Source: Cliona cf. orientalis
Taxonomy: Eukaryota; Porifera; Demospongiae; Clionaida; Clionaidae
Assembly: GCA_963930775.1 (NCBI GenBank)
Contig: OZ005701.1
Span: 6,331,669 to 6,395,668, forward strand
Direction of reading: 5' to 3'
DNA: 64,000 bases
Shown here piece after piece: positions 14,667 through 33,903 of this stretch. Under the pieces are notes generated by a model. That model did no database searches. It saw only the letters and a program-made list of their open reading frames with translations, and was not told the DNA's origin. How positions within the stretch are numbered: position 1 is the stretch's first letter; each line of letters starts with the position of its first letter. The translations under genes and the position numbers were made by a program.

Positions 14667-14875
14667 GTACTGCTGCATTTGTTGTCCGTGTGTGTGTCTG
14701 TGTCTGTGAGCTTATGCAATGTATGGACGTACTGTATGCTACGTCTTCTGTGTATTCCGTAAGCAAGGTGTGATTCCTCTCTCCTCTCTCTCTCTCTCTC
14801 TCTTCCCCCCTCCCTCCATCCGTCTCTCGCCCTTTGTCTCTCTCTTTCTCCCTCTGCCTCCCTCTCCCTCTGCAG

Positions 14876-24355
<9,480 letters not shown>

Positions 24356-25164
24356 CTTTCTGTGTGGTCATGTGACTTGCTGTATAGTCATGTGACTTGC
24401 AGTTTACAGTTTTTGAGGTCTACTTTGTGCTCATTTTGTATAGAAATAATACTTCTTGTTACTGTTTCAAATCACTGGTTGCTCTTCAAGTTAATTATTA
24501 TTACGATCACGTTATTGTTACTATTGGCTACAAGTTATTATTATGGGGGCATGAATTAATTTTAATTAATACTAACCCAGCATCCTGCATGGTGGGTTGA
24601 TCATGACTTTGGAGCCTGATCTTTTAACACGAAAGGTTTCTGAATCCGGCTAGCTAGGATAAAGAATTATGCTATGTATAAAACTCGGATCCGAATGCAT
24701 GCATAATAGCTCTCTATGGACCAAAATTATAATACTCAGTGAGGCATGCATGCAGTGAGAAAACTATAGTGGAGAGGATCGATCACAAGAAAACTGATCA
24801 TGACATTGTTGTATAATAATAATACAGCATAATATATATTATTATTATAAAGGCTTTATATGCTATAAATAGTAGATGACATTAATTAATTGTGCAGTTA
24901 TAATTATACTATTATAATATAATAGGCATGCTGGAAATCTCCGAGTATGAAAGGATCGGTAATTGATGCCATAATAATAATAATAATAATAATATAGTAC
25001 GTAGCTATATACTAAGTGTTGTTATACCAAAATTACCACGCACAAACTATTAAATTTTTTAAAGATGTACCGATATTATTATTATTATTATAGAAATCCA
25101 TAATTAGGGAGGAAAACTGTAATGGATTTGGCTAGTGCACACAATGGATAAACCTGGGGGATTT
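24356..25164. other. AGAP 3' flank, AT-rich intergenic
   Basis: No gene is visible. The first ~200 bases (three catgtgact repeats, then text to about 24590) recur at 38538-38780 together with the last AGAP exon. The rest is AT-rich, with ATT/AAT microsatellites near 24970 and 25075. Confidence 0.75.
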
Positions 25165-27435
25165 TCAAAAGATTTGAATACGGTTATTAAAACTATCAGC
25201 GACATAGATTATTCCATTGTTATCCACTGTTATTCTATGAGGATACTTGAATTGTCCTGGTCCATCTCCCCTGCTGCCAAATGATACCAGAAATTCTCCA
25301 TTGCATGTGAATACTGAAACGCGATGGTTGCAAGCCTCAACCACATACACTCTGTTGTCACTGTCAATGCTTATACCTGCAGGAAAGTCTAGTTCTCCAT
25401 CACCCTTGCCTTTACTTCCAAACAGTCGCAAGAACTGTCCATCAGGATTAAAGACTTGAATACGATGGTTGTTAGAATCAGTCACATACACATTTCCTTC
25501 ACTGTCAAATGCTGTATCATGAGGCCCATCAAACTGTCCATTACGCGTGCCACTGCCCTTGCTGCCAATACTACTATGGAATGTCAGATCTGGATTAAGA
25601 ATCTGAACTCGACAATTACTGAAGTCTGATATAGCAATTCTCTTAGTGATGGGAGAAATGGTTATACTTATTGGGCGGGTAAATTGCAAATGGTTGCTGC
25701 CCCAGCTCCCAACACTTGTGATATGCTTACTGTCAGATGTAAACTTCTGAATACGATGATTGATAGAATCAGCCACTAGTATGTTACCATCATCATCCAC
25801 TGTCACACCCTTGGGTTCATTGAACTGTCCCGGTTTTGAACCTTGTGAGCCAAATGATTGAAGCTTCTCTCCAGTTGGGCTAAAGATGGAGACACAGTGC
25901 ACACTCTTCTCAGCTACCATAATTTCCCCTTTCTGGTTGACTGCCATACCCCATGGGCTCTTCACTCCATTGATGGTCTTGATTGGAGTACCAAGCTTCT
26001 GGACTGGCATCTTCACAATGACGGGTAATTTGATGTGCTCCCCTTCCACTCCAATGTGCAGCTGGTGCCTCCCTCTACTGGTAGCTTGATAGCTGATTTC
26101 ATACTGGCCACTGGCTTCCGTCTTCTTCAAAGAGCAGTCTATCTTCTCACCAGTGTTTTCTGACATCAGTTCACAGATCAGAGTCTCCACTGGAGTACTA
26201 CAAGCCTTCCCTTTCTGATCAACAACATGCAGAACTGTAGTTGCTCTCTCACCAAGCTCAGCTACCTCCAGGCCTTTGCCCGTTGCATGACATTTCTCAG
26301 GACACACGTGACTCAGATATATCTCTCCGAATTTCTGGCAGATTTGAATGATCTCGGATGAAGCCACAAACTTGATATTGGCACGCTCACAGGGAGGCAG
26401 CATATCTGGTTTGAAGCTATCTGTCATCTCTTTGATCTGTTTCATGACGGTCTTCTTCATTTTCATCACCTCTCCCTGGCTTCCTGTCCTCAGGCTCTCC
26501 CTCACAAATGATAGACAGCTGGTCACCTGGGTCTGAACTGTCTCCACGTCATCCTTCTGTGCAGCTAGATTCTTCAGCTTTTGATTTGCAAGCTGATCGA
26601 TTTGACCGACCAGATCAGCCTTTCGTGCTTCAAGAATGTCGTAAATTTGTCGAAACAATCGTACAATTTCAGTTTTTGCTGTTCCACGCTGGTCATCTAC
26701 CTTGGCCAATTCTTGGTCTAGCTCTTCAAGTGCCTTGTTGACGATGCCGACCTGCTTTTCGATTGGCTCTAAGGCTGTAACAATCTCGGTTTTGTGCTGC
26801 TCAAAAGTGTCGTCCACGATACTATACTTGTGCACTGGACGGCAGTGCTTCGTGACAGTGCAGTTGTGGCAGATAAGCTCCTCACACGTCTCACAATAAA
26901 TCTCAAGCTCCTTGCCTTTGTGCAGGGAGCAATAAAAGGTCACCTTCTTCAAAGCATCAAGCTCTTTCATTTTGCTCTCTAGCTGCTCTAGAGCTACCAC
27001 CTCGTGCCCGGCAAAGTCGTCCCAGTTGCTATGAATACTCGTACACATAGCGCATATAAATTCCCCACAGTCACGGCAGTAGCTTGTGGCCACTTGCTTA
27101 GCCTTCTTGCACTTTCCACACATTACCTTTTGAGGCTCTTTTACCTTCTCCAGTACGTCTTGGATCTCAAAAAGGTGGTGGATATGGAACGCTGGCTGGA
27201 GACCGGACACACCAGTAGCCGGGGGAAGGAGGGTGGATTGTCGGCAGGTGGGGCAACGTAGGGAGAGTTGTCCCTGTCTGTCTGTGACCACCAGTCGCTG
27301 GAGGCAGTCCTTGCAGTACACATGGAAACATTGGAGCAGTTTGGGGTCTTTGAAGGCATCGAAGCAGATGGCACAGGTCAGCTGGTCCTCCAGCTTCTGT
27401 AGGGCTTGCTTGGTAACCGATTGAGGCTCAGCCAT
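25165..27435 (-). CDS. TRIM-NHL E3 ubiquitin ligase-like protein
   Basis: This is a single-exon 756-residue protein starting MAEPQSV, with the full TRIM2/3/71-type order. A C3HC4 RING spans residues 21-64 (C21, C24, C36, H38, C41, C44, C61, C64 all present). Two B-boxes follow (about 105-146 and 167-210), then a coiled coil (about 215-330) and a filamin-type Ig domain (about 385-478). About six NHL repeats end the protein (about 485-756; GQFNEPKGVTVD, NHRIQKF, NHRIQVF, NNRIQIF). Family members are RING E3 ligases whose NHL propeller binds RNA or protein partners; the substrate here is unknown. All zinc ligands are kept and the frame is clean, so it is probably functional. The upstream 110 bp is shared with the kinase-Kelch gene's upstream region (43926-44020). 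The lack of introns in an intron-rich region may reflect retroposition. Confidence 0.96.
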   Translation of the reverse strand: MAEPQSVTKQALQKLEDQLTCAICFDAFKDPKLLQCFHVYCKDCLQRLVVTDRQGQLSLRCPTCRQSTLLPPATGVSGLQPAFHIHHLFEIQDVLEKVKEPQKVMCGKCKKAKQVATSYCRDCGEFICAMCTSIHSNWDDFAGHEVVALEQLESKMKELDALKKVTFYCSLHKGKELEIYCETCEELICHNCTVTKHCRPVHKYSIVDDTFEQHKTEIVTALEPIEKQVGIVNKALEELDQELAKVDDQRGTAKTEIVRLFRQIYDILEARKADLVGQIDQLANQKLKNLAAQKDDVETVQTQVTSCLSFVRESLRTGSQGEVMKMKKTVMKQIKEMTDSFKPDMLPPCERANIKFVASSEIIQICQKFGEIYLSHVCPEKCHATGKGLEVAELGERATTVLHVVDQKGKACSTPVETLICELMSENTGEKIDCSLKKTEASGQYEISYQATSRGRHQLHIGVEGEHIKLPVIVKMPVQKLGTPIKTINGVKSPWGMAVNQKGEIMVAEKSVHCVSIFSPTGEKLQSFGSQGSKPGQFNEPKGVTVDDDGNILVADSINHRIQKFTSDSKHITSVGSWGSNHLQFTRPISITISPITKRIAISDFSNCRVQILNPDLTFHSSIGSKGSGTRNGQFDGPHDTAFDSEGNVYVTDSNNHRIQVFNPDGQFLRLFGSKGKGDGELDFPAGISIDSDNRVYVVEACNHRVSVFTCNGEFLVSFGSRGDGPGQFKYPHRITVDNNGIIYVADSFNNRIQIF

Positions 27436-27539
27436 CAGAACTTGAATCTAAACATGCACAGAATAGTCAACCATTTCATAAATGATCTATTTATTAATAA
27501 TACTCACTTATTTAATATTTTATAGCAAAGTCAGATCCC

Positions 27540-27652
27540 AGGGCAAGCTTACAGCATTATAGCTTCAGAAGTCGCTGAATCACATGACCGTGTGGGCGCG
27601 AATAGACGAGCCCCACCCACCTGCTACACAACTGGGGTATGACTAGTGACTC
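27540..27652 (-). promoter_or_regulatory. duplicated upstream region of TRIM gene
   Basis: About 100 bp here matches 43926-44020. Shared words include aagcttacag, gaagtcgctgaatcac, gtgaccgtgtgggcgcgaat and agccccacccacc. It carries a CACCC/GC-rich box and a cacatgac site where the other copy has cacgtgac. It lies 105-217 bp upstream of the TRIM start, pointing the same way as in the kinase gene. Promoter function is inferred from its conservation and position. Confidence 0.6.
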
Positions 27653-27888
27653 CTGTACAATCGAATTCTGATACTTTAATATTTAATACCGGTATAGCAG
27701 CAAAACAATATCATTCTAAATCCAAATAATAATAATCATCTAGATAAAAAATTACAATAGTGTGATTCACTTCTGCATATTATCAGTTACTGTTATAGGT
27801 ACACTAGATCTATAATATTATTACTACAACTAGTATGAACAAACTGCATGAGGTGTACTAATCTACTTTATAAGCCACGCAAGTTTAA

Positions 27889-30800
27889 TTAAGACCTTTC
27901 AAGCAAAGGTTCACGCAGCTCGATAACAGTGGTAGTCGGTGACCGGGCTATTTCAGAATCTTGCATTGGCAAAATACCATCTTCACCATTATCCTCATCA
28001 TCATCATCATCTCCTTTCCCACCAATCCTAATATTTGGTTTGGGTATCTTCTTCCACAGAGCAGTCTTGCATATGCGTAGGTAGGCATGCCTAATTTTTG
28101 GTTTGAGTATCTTCTTCCATACAGCAGTCTTGCGTATGCGTAGATAGACATGGAAAAGTACAATTCCCACAAAAATAGCAAAGGCAATTCCAACGGACGT
28201 GTAAGCAAGACCACCCTGACTCCCCCCGGTCTCCATCACATGGTAGGTAGCCACTGAAAAGATGCACAAATTGAGCACGAAAGAAGCTTCCAGAATGTCA
28301 TTGTAGAGGTGTTCGTAGAGCCGGTTTTGCATCCAAGCCAAGCCTGCTAAACCAGCCATCACTGATGTGATAGCAAGAAGGTTGACACTAGCATTACCAA
28401 GAGCGTTGAATGCAAAGACGAGAAATAGAACGCATCGAACGAGTAGTGTCACTCCAGTCCAGTAGCGGGTTCCCTTTTTATAAGGAGCATAGTAAGCATC
28501 CATAAATGGCTTGATTCTGTTGAGCCAGGCAAACGCCGGTGAGGCCGAGAAATGCAGAAGCCAGTGACCACAGAGGAGGAGAAAGGTGTAAGGGAGAAAG
28601 AGAACGAGCAAAACTGTGAGAGCGAACACACCGAGAATGATGTGATCGATTCTTTGGAAGTAAGGTACATTGCCATCATAGAGCCAAACCACTCTAGTGA
28701 CACTATCAGGATAGTCAAGCCTGGTGAAGGATAGTGCCACAATGATTGTACGAAGGATTTTGGAGTACGAGAGAAGGAAGAGAGTTGCAAGGGCAGCTAC
28801 AGGGTTCTTTCCAAGAGCTTTGGCAATCACATCAAAATAGCGACTCAGAACTATTATCAGTCCTATCAGGAACCAGACATAGAAAGGAAACAGAAACTGT
28901 AGCCATGTGAACGCATACACGTTCATTCCATTGAAAAAGCAGGTTTCAATTCCGAGATCAAGATTTAGCCAAGCTATAAAAACAGTCAAGATGTTGGTCG
29001 TTTCTGGAGGGAAAAAGATGTAGCGATTGACTTGCACGACGTTAGCATAGAAGATGAGACCATTGATTGTTCCAACTGCTACCGAGAACTTGAGTAGAAG
29101 GAGGAACGCTACAAGTAGTATCCCAGCCAGAGCAAACGGTATGATTAGGGCTAGGTAGTCGTTGCTGCAAAGATGGCAGTGGAGCGTCCCAAAAGCTATG
29201 CTGTAATCATCATTGCAAGATCCACAGAGAATACCAGAGTGGTTGTTATTACACTGAATGTCAAGATCGTCCAGCTTGATAGACACGGGATTGTGAACAC
29301 AGTAGTCAAAAGGACAGCTTGGATGCAGAATTAGTCCTTCATACGAATCATTATCACTATCTAATTCATAAACAACTCCCATCCAAAATTTATCATTTGA
29401 GCCCCTCTGTATCGAACCGCTGTCCACGCTGCAATTGGTGGTATATTTTCGAAGTCTGTCCTCACAGACGCACTCAGACCCTTCCAGAACAAATGCATCA
29501 GGGCAGGGGAGAAAGGAGATGTTTATGCGTCGTTGCGATCGGTAGTTATCCCTACACGGTCCGTCTGGAAATAGTTTGAGTTCAGAGGTATCCTCATTGC
29601 TCGACAGACGATAGGTAATTGGTGTGCACTCCTTTCCCGTGGGTTGTACGCGCTGTGATGCACTAATTTGAAGGGACGTATCAAGAGATACTCTCACCAA
29701 CGAAGGAATGATGCCTTTGTTTTGTCCAACAATCACAACCATGAGAGTAAACTCCACTCCTCTTACTACTTTTATCTCTTTAACTTCATTGCATTGTAAA
29801 TTTCCATCCGGACTACAAAAACATATGCGAAGAGGATCAGAAGATATTTCTGAAGACCTATTAGATAGCTCACTCTCGACACTTATGATATATGAAATAC
29901 CCTCAAACAGTTCAGCAACTTTATTGCCATCAAAATACTTCGTTTCGATTCTATTTCCACAGGTATCCCTGGTGGTCCCACCAATGTAGAGCTTACATGA
30001 GTCAAAATCTCCACCATAGAGAATGGTTCCGGCAATGCTGGCGGTGTTATTGATAAAGTTGAGTTCAATATCGGATTCAGAAGTGACCTCAATGAAGCAA
30101 TCAAGGGCCTGGTGCTCTTTTGTAGATGTCACTATAGCACACTGACTTCTAGAAAAGCTATCTTCATAATAGATTGCTCCACCACCTGCTAAGCCCTTAT
30201 TCTCAACAAAGTAAGCCTGGAGAGGATCACTCAGTATCAGCTTAGAAGTGTGGCTGAAGGCTAATGCTCCTCCATACTCAGCTGAATTTTTTGTAAAATT
30301 CTGCCGGCCTGTCAAGATTATGACGCTATTCCATTCAGCATATATTGCACCTCCTTTTTTGTCAGCACTGTTACTGTGAAATATGCTACAGTTTGCGGTG
30401 TTTCTTAGGGTGACCACACTTCTCCTGGTAATCAATGCCCCTCCCGTTGAAGACGCTCGATTGTTGTAGCACAGAATGCATCCACTGACCACAACTACAC
30501 TATCTCTTGCAATGAGAGCACCTCCCTCATAAGCCGTATTATTGGTAAGCAATAGGTGTCCCGTATCACTCAAAATCATTGTGGTGTTAAGAAGGCCAAT
30601 GGCACCTTCTAACAAACTAGCGTACCGGCCTGGCTTACTGCTGAGGCCATCAGAGATCGATACGTTTCCACTAATGGTGACATTGGAATGTATTATATAG
30701 AGTGCAGAGCCCGAAGTTATAGCACCGTTCTTGATGAATGATGCCTGGCCAGATATGATGAGGGTGCCGTTTGAAAAGTGTATGGCCCCACCATAAATTC

Positions 30801-32367
30801 CTTCGGCCTTGTTGGCAATAAAAGTAGTATTTCCCACCATTACTAGGCTAGAGAGGACACAGTGTATGGCACCACCTGTGAATCCTCTATTATCACGGAA
30901 TATTGCTTGTCCACTGATGGTAGCATTGCTCATGAGCAAGACCAGGCCCCCAGAATCCACCAAAGCCAAGTTGTTAATAAAATTGTTCTCTCCTCGAAAG
31001 GTGGCATTTGATTGGTACGTTAAAATTGCTCCAGCAGTACCGGAACTGTTCTCTTCGAAGGTGTTCCCTTCGTCGAAGACTATGGTAGTGGTGGCAGCAT
31101 AGACAGCACCACCTTGAATACGTGATGGATTTCTTACAAACTTGCACGATTTAATGAGCACGTTTGAATCGTCAAAACTAACCGCACCACCAAAGAGTCT
31201 TTTGGCAATATTACCCTCAAAGTATAGACTCTCTAGCCATACAGAGCTAGTATTGGTGTAAATTGCTCCACCGTTCCAGCGGTGTGCTGAGTTGTTCACA
31301 AATCTGATGTTTCCTCCGCTACATGTACAGTTGATCCTGGCCTGATCAACTCCATATATTGCACCACCTTGGTAGAAAACGGAATTCCTCTGGAAGAGAG
31401 CTGAACCTAGCATGACTAGTTCTGAATCTCTGATTATCGTCAAAGCTCCACCTCCAAGAAAAGCAAAATTATCCGTAAATGTAGAGTTTGATGAAGCTGC
31501 AAAGGTCACCTTGCTCCCTGACTCAGCTAGAATGGCTCCGCTGGTTGTAACATAACCACTAAAGGAATATACAGTGAATATAACTCTATTTCTCTCAAAT
31601 GAAGCTGAACCGTTGAATGAAAGTGCAGAATTTACACAGGCGATTCCAGCAGCTGAATATCTAGGACCATCTCTGGGTATGGCAACGTTGTTTAGGAACA
31701 AAACATTCCCACAGAAACTTCCAACTGAGTCACGAAAGAGCACAGCACCTCCATTCCTCACGGCATTGCTAGCAAAGATATTTTGTCCAAAGAAATTGAT
31801 CGTACTGTTGACAGCATAGAGAATAGCTGCATTGAGACCAGACACCCCTACGACCTTTATACCCTCCAACCTGATTTGGCTGGATGTGGCTTCAATTGCA
31901 GTCGATAATTTCATTGTGTTAAGTCCAAAAATAGCCAAATGTGAGATAGAGGCAACTGTCTGTTCAAACATCAGGGCAGAAAAGACAGGCAATTGTGAAG
32001 TTGAATTTCCGTTGAGATTGAATACCAAGCCACTGATTTCAATGTCGTTGCAATTAGTCCACGCTATATTCACAGAAGGACCGAGAAATATTTGCACGGA
32101 ATTTGAATTGTTCCCAAGACCGTTTAATCTTACTTCCGAAACATTTTCAATGTGCAGTGAAGCATTGAGATGGTGAATACCATGCATGAATAAGAATGTA
32201 GTGTTATCCTTGAAATATTCATTCACTTCTGTTGTGTATTCACTGAATAGAAAGCATGGATGACCTGGACAGGTTGCATTGTCAGATGGTCTGACGTACG
32301 CTTCTTCAAAATCGGCAGTTACTAAAGTTGCAGCTGGTAGGAATAAAATTATCCATCGCCAAAGCAT
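27889..32367 (-). CDS. PMP-like beta-helix multipass membrane protein
   Basis: A 1,492-residue single-exon frame. I take the ATG at 32367 (MLWRWIILFLPAATLV, a clear signal peptide) because the slightly longer frame starts with TTG. Residues ~180-830 hold about 17 repeats of the chlamydial polymorphic-membrane-protein kind (FxxN followed by GGA[ILV]; for example NGGAVLF, QGGAIYG, TGGAIHC, YGGALAF), which form a right-handed beta-helix. Many N-x-S/T sites suggest a glycosylated ectodomain. A Cys-rich part (CGSCNDDY...CHLC) follows, then about eight hydrophobic spans (about 1090-1430), a 20-residue duplicated basic segment (RIRKTAVWKKI / RICKTALWKKI) and an acidic DDDDDEDNGEDG tail. The role is unknown; a surface receptor or adhesion protein is an inference. 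A broken duplicate lies at 44305-46935. The TGCAG just before the ATG could also be a splice acceptor for an upstream exon. Confidence 0.9.
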   Translation of the reverse strand: MLWRWIILFLPAATLVTADFEEAYVRPSDNATCPGHPCFLFSEYTTEVNEYFKDNTTFLFMHGIHHLNASLHIENVSEVRLNGLGNNSNSVQIFLGPSVNIAWTNCNDIEISGLVFNLNGNSTSQLPVFSALMFEQTVASISHLAIFGLNTMKLSTAIEATSSQIRLEGIKVVGVSGLNAAILYAVNSTINFFGQNIFASNAVRNGGAVLFRDSVGSFCGNVLFLNNVAIPRDGPRYSAAGIACVNSALSFNGSASFERNRVIFTVYSFSGYVTTSGAILAESGSKVTFAASSNSTFTDNFAFLGGGALTIIRDSELVMLGSALFQRNSVFYQGGAIYGVDQARINCTCSGGNIRFVNNSAHRWNGGAIYTNTSSVWLESLYFEGNIAKRLFGGAVSFDDSNVLIKSCKFVRNPSRIQGGAVYAATTTIVFDEGNTFEENSSGTAGAILTYQSNATFRGENNFINNLALVDSGGLVLLMSNATISGQAIFRDNRGFTGGAIHCVLSSLVMVGNTTFIANKAEGIYGGAIHFSNGTLIISGQASFIKNGAITSGSALYIIHSNVTISGNVSISDGLSSKPGRYASLLEGAIGLLNTTMILSDTGHLLLTNNTAYEGGALIARDSVVVVSGCILCYNNRASSTGGALITRRSVVTLRNTANCSIFHSNSADKKGGAIYAEWNSVIILTGRQNFTKNSAEYGGALAFSHTSKLILSDPLQAYFVENKGLAGGGAIYYEDSFSRSQCAIVTSTKEHQALDCFIEVTSESDIELNFINNTASIAGTILYGGDFDSCKLYIGGTTRDTCGNRIETKYFDGNKVAELFEGISYIISVESELSNRSSEISSDPLRICFCSPDGNLQCNEVKEIKVVRGVEFTLMVVIVGQNKGIIPSLVRVSLDTSLQISASQRVQPTGKECTPITYRLSSNEDTSELKLFPDGPCRDNYRSQRRINISFLPCPDAFVLEGSECVCEDRLRKYTTNCSVDSGSIQRGSNDKFWMGVVYELDSDNDSYEGLILHPSCPFDYCVHNPVSIKLDDLDIQCNNNHSGILCGSCNDDYSIAFGTLHCHLCSNDYLALIIPFALAGILLVAFLLLLKFSVAVGTINGLIFYANVVQVNRYIFFPPETTNILTVFIAWLNLDLGIETCFFNGMNVYAFTWLQFLFPFYVWFLIGLIIVLSRYFDVIAKALGKNPVAALATLFLLSYSKILRTIIVALSFTRLDYPDSVTRVVWLYDGNVPYFQRIDHIILGVFALTVLLVLFLPYTFLLLCGHWLLHFSASPAFAWLNRIKPFMDAYYAPYKKGTRYWTGVTLLVRCVLFLVFAFNALGNASVNLLAITSVMAGLAGLAWMQNRLYEHLYNDILEASFVLNLCIFSVATYHVMETGGSQGGLAYTSVGIAFAIFVGIVLFHVYLRIRKTAVWKKILKPKIRHAYLRICKTALWKKIPKPNIRIGGKGDDDDDEDNGEDGILPMQDSEIARSPTTTVIELREPLLERS

Positions 32368-33778
32368 GATTATCTGCAAAATAAAGCACAGTAAGCTTAC
32401 TGTATACTGAGCAGTATACCTGGTCCATTAAATACCGTAGAAACTGATTGTTAAACGCTGTTCGCTGTTAAGTGCATACCTTTTATTAAGCGCATAGTTT
32501 TGTGCGAGCTTTACCGCTCTTTGTTAGGTGCATATACCCAGCAAGCCAGCTGAACGACGAGCGATCGATTTACATGAGCCCAAGGAAGGCTAGAAGTAGT
32601 ATAGGCTGGAGAAGAAAACGTCGAAAATTATGCTCTCTGATCGCTTCTTGGCTACCGTTGCATAGGCGTAGGAAGATATTGAAGTTGGGTGGGCCCATGC
32701 CATATCCAGTTGCGCGCGAAGCGCGCGTGAAATTTTACGGCCACGCCCACTTGGTGTCAAACCACGTGCAAAACGATCGAGACTGCTATCGCAATTTTCT
32801 CGATGAAAAAATTAACTGTAAATCCAATGGAATAGATTTGGAAGCAATTGAAGCATATTCACTCATAGTCACTGCCGCTGAGACTAGCTGGATTGGATCT
32901 CATTGTGCAATAGTCAATAATTCAAAAGTCAAATTTTCGTGATAGAGCAGCCATATTTTTCTATGGAAAGAGGTAGCTTGAAAGTGCGACCTTAATTATC
33001 ATGAGTGCAAACTATAGTTTGGAGTAGCTATGCACTCATCGAAGACAAGATCATTAGTTCACTGTCAGGTTCACGTCCTTAAGTATATATACTTGTTTCC
33101 ACTCAATTAGCTATAGCTATACCTTGTACAATAATTCTTATGATTGCTTTCTATCGTTCTTAGACTAGCCTACTAGTGATGTAAAAATTTTAGCCTTTCA
33201 ATAATACTATTAATGATATCATTCAACCGGTAATAGTAGCTCATACTAGTTGATAGCTACGAGCTAGATCTTGTTACATCAATCTGGCATTAGCTATTTC
33301 TCTCAATGAATAATTCATCATAATATACCATGATGAATTCTTTTTCATTGAGAGAAATAGCTAATGCCAGATTGGTGTAACAAGATCTAGCTCGTAGCTA
33401 TCAATATGACGAACATAATAAACCTAGTAGCATAAGCATGCATTGTGTCCATCTAAGCAATTTAATTAGGCATTGCTAAGAAAAATCGCCATATTAACAT
33501 TAAAATTAATGGCAATGGAAGTACTTTTAGCCTAGCTAGAGTGGGTGCCAGCCCCTTAACAACCTGAGACCCAGACTAGTTTTAGCCTACAGTCTGATAT
33601 GTATGCTAATACTGACATGCACATGCATCATTAATAATATTTAATATGTACAACTTACAGCTTTGGACATGTTTTTGATTTGATGATCTTCGCTGATACA
33701 GATCTAATTCTTAGCGTGTTAGTTTTATATGATTTGATTGTACGTGTACATGCGCATATGCTTGGGCTGTTTCGTTTC
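32368..33778. other. intergenic between beta-helix and FERM copies
   Basis: No convincing gene is present. A 146-codon frame at 32502-32942 has basic, unconserved-looking text and is not called. The stretch contains the large palindrome at 33250-33404. Parts match 48400-48800 of the second block (for example gtagctatgcactcat and ttagttcactgtcaggt), so it belongs to the duplicated unit. Confidence 0.6.
33250..33404. repeat. near-perfect 61-bp-arm palindrome
   Basis: The left arm 33250-33310 and right arm 33344-33404 are inverted copies, identical at 60 of 61 positions. The 33-bp spacer itself contains aattcatca/tgatgaatt. It is absent from the corresponding place in block B (about 48.4-48.7 kb), so it arose after the duplication or was lost from B. 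It could be a recent foldback insertion or an inverted duplication. Confidence 0.92.
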
Positions 33779-33903
33779 GCGCCGCGCCGCACTGTTCCGT
33801 CAGCAAGCCACGCCCATGTATTTGCACGATTGCTATAAAAATCGGAGTTCGTTGGTCAGTTTGAATCAGATCAGATCTGAGCTACTAGTCTGCGAGTACA
33901 ATC
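33779..33903 (+). promoter_or_regulatory. TATA promoter of FERM gene copy A
   Basis: A GC-rich part (cgccgcgccgcactgt, then gccacgccca) is followed by TATAAAA at 33834-33840, 64 bp upstream of the ATG. The same arrangement stands before copy B (48903-49014). Both keep the GC box, TATA box and spacing, which supports a real core promoter. Confidence 0.7.

Noticed and set aside
27004..27424. Frames opposite the TRIM gene
   Set aside because: Shadows of the RING/B-box coding strand.
29319..32176. Plus-strand frames of 80-114 codons opposite the beta-helix gene
   Set aside because: They mirror the strongly biased GGA repeat codons; the same shadows recur over the broken copy.
32502..32942. 146-codon frame between the beta-helix and FERM genes
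   Set aside because: No domain, no duplicate in block B and no splice context; its basic composition fits chance from GC-rich flank.
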